Of a DNA stretch of 64,000 nucleotides, positions 11,103 through 22,590 are shown in pieces. Numbering within the stretch: the first letter of the stretch is position 1; each line of letters begins with the position of its first letter. A program made the translations under genes and the position numbers. The DNA is from Litoditis marina (lineage: Eukaryota; Nematoda; Chromadorea; Rhabditida; Rhabditidae). The notes under the pieces were generated by a model. That model saw only the letters and a program-made list of their open reading frames with translations. It was not told where the DNA came from and did not search any database. The stretch covers positions 17,511,904 to 17,575,903 of the forward strand of contig OZ038436.1 of the NCBI GenBank assembly GCA_964036275.1, read 5' to 3'.

Positions 11103-14100
11103 GTCTGAGACGGGACATGAACAGGTATAATGGCTCAGACAAACCGCTCGTCAGATTTGCACTTTTGCGCGTGCTCAGAGCTCATGGCACGTTGTTGCTG
11201 TCTGATGTGTATTTATACAATTTATTTTTTTATACCAAAAGTTTTCAGAGTGCGAAACCATGAAAACATTAATGAAGATACAACATCGTAATACAAGGAC
11301 AATCGTCGTAAACATCCTGACAGAAGTCAAAACTTTCAATTCAAAATTTGTGGGAAATATACTTGGAAACCAGTTAAAATGATAGACAACCGAAGATTGT
11401 GGCTTCTCAATGTGTTTTGACAGATGTTTCCAAGTACTCTATTCGATTGAATGAGATTGAGAACGGCCCGCCTGCTAGTACTTCTCCACCTTATTTTTAT
11501 GATGCGGTGAATATCAAACGTAACTTCAGAGAAGAAGGGTAAATCTATATTATTATAACGAATGGCAGATAATTGGGTTTCATTGCTCTACAGCACTCTA
11601 TTAATAGCTCATATCGGACATGATCTAGCTGACAGCAGTAGGTGGATATAGGTAATATGGACTATTGAGATACATTGGCTTAGATTTGAAAGATCATCAG
11701 CGTTTTTTTTTTTTTTTTTTTTGAAATAAGTTTGACTCTAAAGCGAAATGTACGTTGAAATTTTGAAGAGAGTCGAGCACTATCATAACTCAGGAATGAA
11801 GTACTTTTACGTTTTCAAACTCCAGCTCAGAATGGAGTCAGGTCATAACTATACTATGCTAGTCAGAGTAGGTGTGAAAGTCAACACAACACAAACTTGA
11901 TTTAGAATTCAGAGTCCACAAGACCGAAATGTAATCAGATTTGTCTCCGAAACAAAAGGTGTGTGCGGTGGACCAAATACCAAATTCATTGGCAAACCAA
12001 TCTCGTCGAGTTAATATTATAGGGGCTGATTTTTGCAGGTAAATGAATATCATAGAAACTTGTTTTTTTTTGAAGCTGCAGTACGACAAATGGAGGGGAA
12101 CTGGATGTTCATCATGAAACTTTCCGGAGAGATTTCGCCGCTTTTTCGACAACGAGAGAAGCGGTGAAAACTGTCATTCATTGCAGTTTTGGCTTAAATA
12201 TAATTTCTGATTTTTTATACACGTTGCTATATCACCCTGCTATAACCCTTTAGATTGAGTTGTTTCGTTTACTTCCGTTCATTCGCTAACGTGAATGGAA
12301 ACACTATAAATTCGGCGGGTCTTATCTTCCGAGATCTATTAATCTCAGGGAATTGTCCCTCGGGACCGATTGCAGGTATTTCTTTTCGAGAAACGAAAAT
12401 ATGGGTTCCTAGGTTGCTTTAAACGACAGGGTAAAATTTTATTCCTTTCCCAGAGTAAAGTATAGTATCAGCCGTACATTTGAAGACTGAAGTGAAAAGA
12501 AGTGAAATGAGAAGTTCGCGCGTTCTTCATTAGAAACTCATGAACAAGTACACAATCTCTTTCAATTGTAGGAAGGTCAACAAACTCTCATGAAAAGTTT
12601 GTGAAATGTCACGCCCTGGAGTGAAACGAAGTGCTGCTAGAACAAAAAACAACACACACATTTGTACGTAGCATGATTTGCGATGAGCTGTATTTTTCCG
12701 AACGTTCTCAATCGATTACACGGAAATGTGCTCTCATGGACATGATTTCTGGTTAATCTACATGTTTTCAGGTTTGTACTTCTGGGAGGAATGGTTGAGA
12801 AGACATATTGAGTGAGTGAGAGGGAGATACCCTAACATGATTCTTGATTCGGAGAGGAAGGAGTGGGAGAACTGAACTAAGATAATCAGGGGGCAGGGGA
12901 AGGAAGGGAGAAAAATGATGCCGGTCTCGTCACGACGTTCGCTTTCATTGTACCGAATTAGCTCCTTGGCACATAATGATTCTTGATCAACTCCAGATAA
13001 ATATTTACTTTAGCCGGAAGGTGGGTTCAACCTTGCAGGAAGAAAATACATTAGGTGAAGGATATTCATCTGTTTTCCAATACTGTAACCACATTTTTGA
13101 GGTAGATTTAGAATCCCAAAGTTACTTCGAATTTGTCTCTATAACTGCATAGGTTGGATGCAATCACCAATAAATATTTGCGGTTCATAAGAGCAATGAC
13201 CTATGGTTTAGCGGTACTTTTGGGAAAGAGTGAAAACGGCAGACAACTAATCTAAGTAATCATTCAATCGATAATCTCAATCAATACATTAAAAACAGGT
13301 CAAATCAAAGAAATAGCCCGAGGGGGAATTCGGCGGGGCAATAGGGTCCTCAAACCACATGTGTGCTTGGGGCGGGCCTACCTGACAAAAAGGATACTAG
13401 AATACTAGAATAAAATATGTTTATACTAACTGAAAGCAGGAAGTTTGCCGACCGAATCTTTATGAGTTTGACAATTCGAGGCCACTTGCTATAGTCGTTC
13501 TCATACCTGGGTTTCACGGTATACATTTTGGAACCAACTTTATCCTAGTCGTTATTTCTTTCTTTACTTTCTATTTGTTTGTTTTTTTAAATTTTCCCAC
13601 CATACAGTAGCCCCACGTAAAATGAAATTAGCCATAGTGATTCAAGTCTCTGTTATGAATGTTCGAAGACCCACTAGGCTTCATTCACTCTATTACACGA
13701 GAGTTGTTCGTTGATTCTATTTGTTATCAACTTTCGTAGTTTTCAATTTACGGAATGAAAAATTCGTTCGAGCTACTGAATCTCGAAATTGGAGGATTCA
13801 GATAACTAGTTTCGAGAGAGGTGTTTCAGTTTCGTGCGGTCAATAGACAAGTAAGTACCTGAGCAACTCCCACAGATTCCCAATATCGCCTCGAAACGAA
13901 CCAACAACTTTCCACTAAACTAAACAAGAGAGTGATCGACAAATTGTTCTCTTTTTTGCTCGTGTATATGAGAGACAGGCGTTGCGTTTTATTAGCCTTG
14001 TAATGGCTTTTCGGACACCTCTAAACCTCTTTTCATTGTAGGGTTTTTCGGTCTGCGGAACTTCTGTTTCATTGAGAAATGATCTGGCGTTCCTGGACAA

Positions 14101-14185
14101 ACTCACTTGTCGTAAGCAGAATAAATTCGTATTTTCGTAGATTTGTGGAATTAAAATATTTACTGTAGGGGTCTTAGATATGATC

Positions 14186-14362
14186 AGAGTACGTATGCTA
14201 GAGGATCCCGGCACCTTCATTCCATCCTGCGTCTCCTCAAACATAAGCCTTTTCTCTGCTCTTACATCCCGCTGGGATGTAAGAGACGAGAAATAGTGAG
14301 GCAGAGCGAGAGACGCAGGATCGGATGAAGGAGCCGGGATCTTCTAGCATACGTACTCAGAC
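14186..14362. mobile_element. MITE-like foldback element, family A copy 1
   Basis: The ends are inverted: GAGTACGTATGCTAGAGGAT at the left and the complement of the same block, with one or two changes, at the right end near 14339-14357. Inner arms around GATCCTGCGTCTC are also inverted, and the centre contains TTACATCCCGCTGGGATGTAA. There is no coding capacity. A second copy with the same arms is at 41103-41277. Two copies with matching palindromic structure indicate a non-autonomous DNA element. Target-site duplications were not resolved. Confidence 0.75.
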
Positions 14363-15298
14363 CAAATATTCCATTCTGCATTTTTCCTAGGAAAAATACA
14401 GAATCGACGTAGCTTTAGTTCGATTTTGGAGACGAAGTGCACTAGACATCGAAGAGAAACTTGTTTGTCATGGAAATACAGAGAGAGATGAAGATTACTA
14501 AGTACTACGGAAGATTGTGGGTTTGTGCCGCGGTGCTTCGTTACTTATTGTTTTTGTCGAGGGCGATGCAGCGTATAATTTCCTAACTGTGTTGCCGCAT
14601 CATATAAGCTTTCTGCTCTCTGAACGATGTAATGAAGTTTCTTCCCGGCGTCGTGAACGAACGCATCACAAAACAACTTATTCTGGTGGAATAAACTTTG
14701 TAACCAAGTTATAAATATAATTGTTATTGTGAAAGCAAGCTCGTAAGAGACTGTACATCTGAAAAAATTCGCCGATCAACTAATTGGTCGTGTGGTTTGC
14801 ATACTGAAAGTGGAGACATAATGTTCATCTTCTTCTGGAAAACGGTTCGATGTGGACGTTCCATTCGATTGGCTTTTTTTCACAGACAATATATTTAAAT
14901 TTCATAGTTGAATTGAACAACTGATTGGCTATTGACACTATTCTAGGGAAACTATCCTCCCGACTCATTCACTTGTAGCATTTATACGTGGGCAAGTGTT
15001 TTTGAAAATTTTACTGTGAGGGGACTCTAGAGTGTGATCTCTCACTATAGTGTTTTTTTTTGGAAAGAACAAAAATAAGCAAACACATCAAATTTAATAC
15101 ATTTTATGTTTTATGCGACCCGTGTATCACAGCAACAAATTGAGTAGATTAGGCAACAGTTCAAAAACTTTTTTGAGTATCAGTAGATTAGAATGAAACG
15201 TATTTCGTATCTGTTTCAACGGAAAAGTAGAAACTACATAGAAAAAACTTTAAAACCTGATACTCAGAGCACTACAATTGAAATTTTCTATAAAGTTA

Positions 15299-17974
15299 TT
15301 ACCAGTCATAAACTCTGTTAACCTGAGTGAAAAATTTCTGATTATGTTCTTTCAACCGTTCGCGAATAATACTGAGTGTTTCTGTTGAGATATGGCGATG
15401 TGGCCTTCCCTTGCTGCTTCCGAGACATTTCATTTTCGACGACTTCACGAAACAGAAAAAGCCCTTTTTCTCGTTGAAAACCAGCTGGTCGTTGGAGATA
15501 CTGTGGGGCAGTTGGAGGAAATCTTCGACTCGCCGCAACTGGAAAAACACGAATTTAATATTTTAACACATATTGAAACATGATAACAAAAGTAACCGCG
15601 ACATTTTCCCAAACCGTTAGAACTGATAACATCAAATTTCGTTTTGAATTATATGACCTCTTTTATGTTTTTGTGTGTGCTACGTTTGGAATAAAAACTA
15701 ATTGACAACGTACTGGCATTCACTACACTAGCTCAATATTTACCGGTGTCAGATAAATAAGTTGAGAAACTCAAAGTTAATAAAATCTATAGAAAAATGA
15801 AGTTTATTGAAGTTTATAGAAGTGTAAAGATTTATTAAAACAAGTACCTCGTGTAAAGGATTTCCTCTAAAGACGTCGCCGTTCACTAGAAGAATTTGGT
15901 CACTGGAGAAGTGTTTCAGCCAATTGGCCATGTGTAGATGGTAGATCGAATTTCGAACTGGTTTGTAGTCCAAATTCAGCTCCGTTGTCCCGGCCGAAAA
16001 CACTTCTTCTTCAAAAACAGGCAACGTCTTGTTCGTCTCCAACTTGTTGTAGTACACCTAAAATATTTCGACTTTTACAGAAGTTTCTGTGAGCTACAAG
16101 CAACGTTTGAGTGGAAGAAACATGTTAAACCTATTTCAAAACTAATTCACACTCCACTTGTGATAACGACCTGATCACAAGGTTTTCGAGAAAACACGAT
16201 TTGACCTTCGAATAATGAGGTTGGAGCACGAATTAAACGAATAACCAAACTATTTGGAATAGTTAGTACTCCAAAGTTTGATGGAGTACGGTTGCTTGTT
16301 ATCATGTTTTATTTGTATGCAAGCAGTTCCTAGGTACCTGAGTGAAGTCGCTGCCAATCCTTTGAACCGGGTCTCTTACGATTAGAATGATCTTCATGGA
16401 AGGATTGAACAATTTTACCCGACTGGGTGACAACCGGCTGGTGAAGTAACCGGGAGTTTTCTCAACGACCAGCTGCTGAAACATGTGCAATATGGTAGTT
16501 AGCTCATATACTACAAGTAAATTTAATATTCACGTGAAGTTAGCATTATAATGAGGCATCGTGCACTTTGTCATTGCACGTTTCTGAGCTCTGCTGTGTT
16601 TAAGATGTTTCACGTGATTGTGCAATTGACCAACAGTGTACCAGTGAAATACTTTCCCTCGAAGTAGTTTTAAACCACTTAGCACTTCTCGGTTTCACAA
16701 ATATAGCTGTCGGAACATCCCGATCGGGACTGTGAAGCTCATCTCAAACGTTAGTTTTTCCAACCATTACCCGTTCGAACGAATATTGTTGTTTTAAATA
16801 TTCTGATCAACCAAAATGTTTTGAAATTTGAAAATAAAACTGGATCACGCGGCTGTTTGTGTGACCTTTCCGCCTAGTATAGAATACTATGAAACTATCA
16901 TCAGCAAGACTCATTTTATCGACAAATGCTAATAAAACGGCGTGCTTCTTCTATGGTACGGTAGCGAACCAAAACTGCCACGACTTGTGGTTTAATATTC
17001 TAATATAAATAAATAAACGTTATAAACAATGTATAAGAGAACACGCATTTTCCTATGCACGTAAAAATGTTCATTGTGATTCTACATCAACTTTTTTCCA
17101 TAACTAGAGAGTACATAATAATCACTCACGTTATCACCCGTCGATTTAGGCATATACTTCCGATACCATTCCAATCCTTTCTCATAGTTGAGGTCAAAGA
17201 AGTGGGTTTCTTTTCGCACAACACTCAGGTCAGGATGGAGCCCGAGTGCGTCCAATAGGGCTCGGGTACCGGCCTTCCGCACCCCAATTATCAGAGCGGA
17301 GGGGAATAAACCATGCGGCGATCTAAATCATATTATTGAATAGATAGAATGTACAACATAATATTATCTCAATTTTTATGACCTTTGTGCTCAACAGAAG
17401 AACTTGAACTTTAAATCATTCCCTCCGAACCTGTCAGAGTCGACCAAATTCTGTGTTATCTCTTTTACTAATATACTAGCTCGACTGTGAACTAATCATT
17501 GTTGTTGTTGCCTTATTTTCCATTCAATGTCGATTCTAACTCACAGCTCACAGTAACAAGAGCAAGAGGGCGAGCTACATATACTGTTGGTCATTTGCAG
17601 AGTCACGTGAAACATGTTAAACACATTAGAACTCAGAAACGTGCAATGACAAAGTGCACGATGCCTCATCAGAATGCTAACTGTACGTGCCTATTCAAAT
17701 GACTTCTAGTATAGTGAAAGGGTATGTGGATCACTCAAAAATTACACCCACAGTCCACAGTAAAACTTATGTGTTTGAAACGTATATGTTATGAAATATT
17801 CTGAATGTTCTTTCCTAACCTGTCTTTGAAAGAGTACTTTTTCTGAACTTTTGTTTCTTCGAGAATTCCGTCATTGAAGTTGGAATAGGAAATGGTGAGT
17901 ATTGAAACTTGAATGGCGACAAAAATAGCAAGAAGAACACATGATGTGACAAGACAGTCGTGGCTGCAGTGCAT
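15299..17974 (-). CDS. hst-3: Heparan sulfate glucosamine 3-O-sulfotransferase
   Basis: Exons: 17820-17974, 17130-17322, 16338-16475, 15848-16057, 15299-15538. Phases close exactly and give 311 residues, typical of short 3-OSTs. ATG at 17974 was chosen because the upstream in-frame GTG is not a usual start. Residues 8-28 form one membrane segment after a short N-tail, as in type II Golgi enzymes. GVRKAGTRALL (from residue 65) is the 5' PAPS-binding loop. RKETHFFD contains Glu90, which aligns with the catalytic glutamate of the family. LIVRDPVQRIGSD binds the 3' phosphate of PAPS. The last exon has FCFVKSSKMKCLGSSKGRPH with the conserved disulfide cysteines. The enzyme would transfer sulfate from PAPS to the 3-OH of glucosamine in heparan sulfate in the Golgi. 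Which nematode paralogue (hst-3.1 or hst-3.2 type) cannot be decided. The usual KGGT loop reads KAGT here. Confidence 0.92.
16505..16641. mobile_element. MITE-like element, family B copy 1
   Basis: This lies in an intron of the sulfotransferase gene. It shares an extended block (GTGAAGTTAGCAT, AATGAGGCATC, ATTGCACGTTTCTGAG, TCTGCTGTGTT, TTTCACGTGA, GTGCAATTGACCAACAGTGTA) with copies at 17579-17713 (opposite orientation) and 62903-63028. Its ends are inverted around ATACTR..AGTCAATTG-type sequence. It is non-coding. Confidence 0.75.
17579..17713. mobile_element. MITE-like element, family B copy 2 (inverted)
   Basis: This lies in the first intron of the sulfotransferase gene, reversed relative to the copy at 16505. 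It starts ATATACTGTTGGTCA and ends GACTTCTAGTAT. The interior contains CTCAGAAACGTGCAATGACA and GATGCCTCAT, the complements of blocks in the other copies. Two inverted copies about 1 kb apart in one gene could pair in the pre-mRNA. Confidence 0.75.
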
Positions 17975-20900
17975 CACATCTGAACTCTGGAAACATCGTC
18001 AATTTCTGAGAATCACAAATGTTTAAAAAAAGATTTCCGGTTTCAGAAAAGGGACGAATAACATTTCCGCATGAAGTTCTTCTCGGCAGTTCAAAATGCT
18101 GTAAATCATTTGAATGTGAACTTTTTCGCGATAATGGGAAAGTTTCGGTAATTGGAAATAAATGGGTTCATGCGACAGGAACATTTTTGTTTAGAATATA
18201 TAATTTCAAGAAGACTGTGAATACAACTGGACAATATTTATATATTTGCATTTTAGGAATTGAAATGACAACGAAATGAATTGAGGTGGAATTAATTCTG
18301 CAATTTTGTGTACACAAGGAGCGGGTTTCATTTGTTAGCACAGGGTGGCTGAAATCGACTTAAACTCTGGCAGTAATCCAACAAGCAGAGCGGTTTTCAG
18401 ATCAATCTATCAATACGTATTGGAAGTATTACAATAGTTGCGTACAACGTGAAAAGCACCTGCTATGTGCCATTAATCATTAAACGTTTCTGAGTTCGGA
18501 TGTGTACTCTATCTCTATCTTTCACGTGAGTATATAGATGAATATACGTGTTTCACGTGACTATATACACCAATATACGTGATTTACGAGTGTGTATCGA
18601 TAGAAAGAGCAAAATTTGATATCACATTTCATCCCTTTGAAAATGGCGAATCCGTGAACGCTCCTATAATGTAGTCAGTAACAATAGCATAAATGGGTAA
18701 AATCAACATTGCTGATAAAAGCAGAGCGAGGCATAGCTATGGGTAATCAAGTTTGTGGCAGAATATATCCCAAACACATGAATTCCTTATTTGAGCAGAG
18801 AGCTCATATATCGAGATTCAGATGAATATTTCATACACATCGTGTTTATGTTGCATCTCGCTACATCGAACAAAAAATGTTAGATGCTTTCTAAATATTA
18901 AATAAAGTATGACGTCGTTTGGAAATGTGTGAAAATAACTACCAAAGGAAATTGTTCCAAGACATGAATGAAAAATGAATAATGTATTCAGTTTAACATC
19001 GGGATATGGGAACGAATGTTTCACACTTCAGTGTTATAATAATCAAAGAGAAAACGTAACGGAATGGAAAAAAATTAGAAAACGGCGAACAGCCTAGATA
19101 TGTCTTATCAAAATCAAACTAATCATCTCAAACCCTGCCTCACACAGAGAAGATTCACTATTTTCTTAGTATACGCTCAACTAATTGAACTTTGCTTCAA
19201 AATGTAAATGGGACACCAATGAAGTCTCGCTATGACACGATTGACTACAGTTTTTGGCTAGTAATACGTAAAGGCGATGCATGATTCTTCGTCACGGATA
19301 TTGTATTGTACGGTCCACAATGGAGTTGTCTAATGAGATGTCCTATATGATATCATATCTGTACGAAAACTGTCCGAATTAAAAGATTTGAAGTTTTGAA
19401 ACATTGAGACAAAACAATATAGAACGCGTTTCCGATATACCCTGCTTATGAAAAACAAAACTTCAGCGGAATAGATAACATCTGTAGTACAAATATATTG
19501 AGTGAAACATTCTGAGAAAACAGGTTAGATTAAAACTAGTGAACTGTTCGACTATAAACATATAACTAGACTCAGACCATATTGCCGAGTACGAAACATA
19601 CGTGAAAGCTACCCAATGTGTACAAATATTCATACTCTTTCCCAAACGTCAAAAGAGTACTATATTTTATTGGCACTTAACAAATCTTCTCCAAAAAATG
19701 TGTGTTTTAAGATCTATGAGGGCCATAAATCGCGAAAGATTGAGAAGTGTGATACATGTCGGAGAATAATGAACGCGGCCCGGCATCATAATGATACTAA
19801 TAGGCTTCTTGAAGAGGGGCGCCGCGATTCCATAAATAACCACTTCTAATATTTGCTGCACCGATTGAAGAGCTGGCGCGGATTAATTCTCTCTATAACA
19901 CAGTCGCACGTCGAGAGAACTCATGAGAAGTAATACTCTAGTGAAAGGAAGTGTAGTATGGTCATACTGGCATAAGCGATAACCGTCGCGTTTTCACGAA
20001 CCGTTCTGTGAAATGCACAGCAGAAACAGAGCTTTTCAGTACAGTCAAAAATTTAAATAACCAACTATCACGGAATGTTTTGTACAGCTTAAAAGGATTT
20101 CGTGACTTGGTATTATGAAATATGTTGTTTATTTCTTATAAAATTGTGAATTTTCCAAAGTTTTTTTTACATTGTGCTGATATATATGCAACAAATTGTT
20201 TAGGAAAGTATTTTGTGAGAAACTATTTAGAAACGAGGCACCTGGTTCGGAATAGAAAGGCAAATAGTGGTTGGGGCAGCGATATAGAATACATCTATCC
20301 ACGCATATTACCGTATGAATGAGGAGACCTTGAATGCGGGCGCGTGTCAACTTCGCAACTACAATACATTACGGTCACATGAGAGAGTTCCACTCCAGAT
20401 ACCCTAGTTATCAAAGGAAAATGTACAAGTGTCAAAAAATGAGCGATGTAATCTATTCGGAGATTTCTATTTCTGATGAGTTTTGTGAGTTTCCGACGTG
20501 AAGTTAAAATCTTTCGAAGTTATGGTGTTCTATGGTAATCCAGACAAACGTATGAATTGTTGATGATAGATTACTAACATAATTTACAAATTACATCATC
20601 AATATTCCACAGCAGTAAATGTTGTTCAATACTCAACAGTTTGATAAATCTCAGAAGTGTTTGAATACATTCATCTTTTTGATTTTTGATTTTTGACTTC
20701 ATCTTTTACTGAGCACGTTCATGTAACTATAAAATCCAAAACGTCCCAGTGACACAATATATTTTGTTCAAATAAATAACCTAATATGTTTGAATATAGT
20801 TCAGATAAGTGTAACAGTCTGTTTTCTGTAATGAGGTCTGTGGAATAGTTGAGTATTGGGACGGTGCCGGCCAGACTCGAAACAGGCGCCCCTCTCTCTG

Positions 20901-22590
20901 AGTAGCAAAAGGGCCGCAGCTAATAACAATGGAGCCACAAAAACAAGTCACCCACCAACATTGTTACTAGAAGTTGTTTTCCTGGGCGGAAATCACTTTA
21001 GAATCGAGATAAACTACATGTTTACACTATAGATGGAGGAACTAACATATTGGTAATAGAAACTGTTTTCTAAAGGTTTATTAATGTAAATATTGTGATT
21101 TCATTTGTGAGCCAAATCTTTACATACACATATAAACGACAATAATTGAAAATCTCCGACAAACGTGTTGGAAACTCGAGAGTAATAGTGAAAAGACGGT
21201 GAAAAGGAAATAATGTGGATAGACTGGTGGGAAATGTTTTCCCACTCATCTCGAGATTTCCGAGGAGAAAAAGTGTTTATTAGGGGCGGTTTGTTCGGGT
21301 GGATTGTTGTAAAAACTTCAGACATCTGGGATAGGAGTGCACATCTGTGGTCAGATATAGTTGGCAACACGATTCAACCACCAAAACGGATACACGCTGC
21401 GAGAATTTTGTGGGAATGATGAGGCTCATAGTTTTCACTTCGGTTCGCATTTTTAACACTCTTTTTTTAAAATTATAGGTATAATAACAGTCATTACATG
21501 GTGACAGAGTAAAAAGTTCACGAGAGTCAGCCTTGTGCTATGAACTATCTTGACCACTGGTGGAAAAATGACTGGTTCGAGGACATGTCATCAAACTATG
21601 AAAGTGAAAATAATAATTGTCAAACAGTCTAATCGGTTGTTTTTGTAACTACGTGTGTTTAGACAAGATTACATTAAATGATTGAAGCATTACCTCAAAA
21701 TGAGCAATTGCTCTACTTTTTCAGTAAGTTTACAGGACTTTAAATAGTGTGTAGTATTGCAGAACATTCGATAACATTTGATACAAAGGCGGTGAAATAT
21801 AGAGTCGATTAGTAAAGATGGGAGAAATGTCAGCTGTCCCGCAATCCACACATTCCCAAGTATTAGACGGATTAGAAACATTGATCCCTACCGTGAGTTA
21901 TGTCACAATTCACCCCAATCACGCTAGTCATAGTATTGGTTGAGAAAAGAAGAACATTTCACTTCACCGCTCCCCCCCCCCCCTCAATTCTTAGCAGTTT
22001 CTGGAATTTTGTGCATTCCCTCAAAATTTGACTTTTCCAATTTCCGACCATGACAGGTTGAACACAAAAGTTAGCAGATTATTGTCTCAATTGTTTTTAC
22101 CATGATTTTTCGGTTCAATAGCAAAGGACGCTTCATTGTACATTGATTTTATTCCAATAATAATCAATCGACACGTTGTTGGTTTACTGAGGTTAGCGGC
22201 CACAACCAGTATTCATCTGCGACTGAAAAATAGACAAGTGACATAAGAAAACACGTCTGAGATGAACCGAACTTAAACGGCACAATTCGTGATAGTATTG
22301 AACGTTTCACTCAACTAATTCACGTATTACTAGTAATCAAACAGGCTTAGGCGAAATTGAGGTAAAAACAGGACGAGAGATCGAAATATCCTACAAAGAG
22401 GCATAACCAATGACTGAATAAATTGACGAACTAGCTGTCAGTTGCAACTATAGATAGTACTAGGGAAAAGTAGTGTCAACCTAATGTTTCGCTCGTTTAA
22501 CCTGATGGTCACTTTTTTCCACAGACCATGCATACCGCCCCAGTGCAGAAAAGAAAAAGTTATTTAGCTGAATATCAACATGTAATGCAA
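17975..22590. other. Intergenic between sulfotransferase and phosphatase genes
   Basis: No gene is supported. Frames such as 18019-18279 and 19616-19849 (plus) and 21101-21370 (minus) have no motifs or splice partners. Near 18520-18590 a unit of TTTCACGTGA followed by a TATATA..AATATACGTG stretch is repeated about twice. A short poly-C run lies near 21971-21983. The rest is AT-rich without recognisable structure. Confidence 0.6.

Larger units (their letters stand above)
10957..15298. other. Intergenic between channel and sulfotransferase genes
   Basis: No gene could be supported. Open frames such as 11859-12152 (minus) lack motifs and splice partners, and 13915-14244 (minus) overlaps a foldback element. 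The block contains an inverted repeat at 11028, a run of T near 11704-11722, a purine-rich stretch near 12800-12920 and the foldback element at 14186. The left end presumably includes the promoter of the minus-strand channel gene. Confidence 0.6.

Noticed and set aside
13915..14244. 109-codon minus-strand open frame
   Set aside because: Its 5' part lies in a family A foldback element and it has no recognisable domain.
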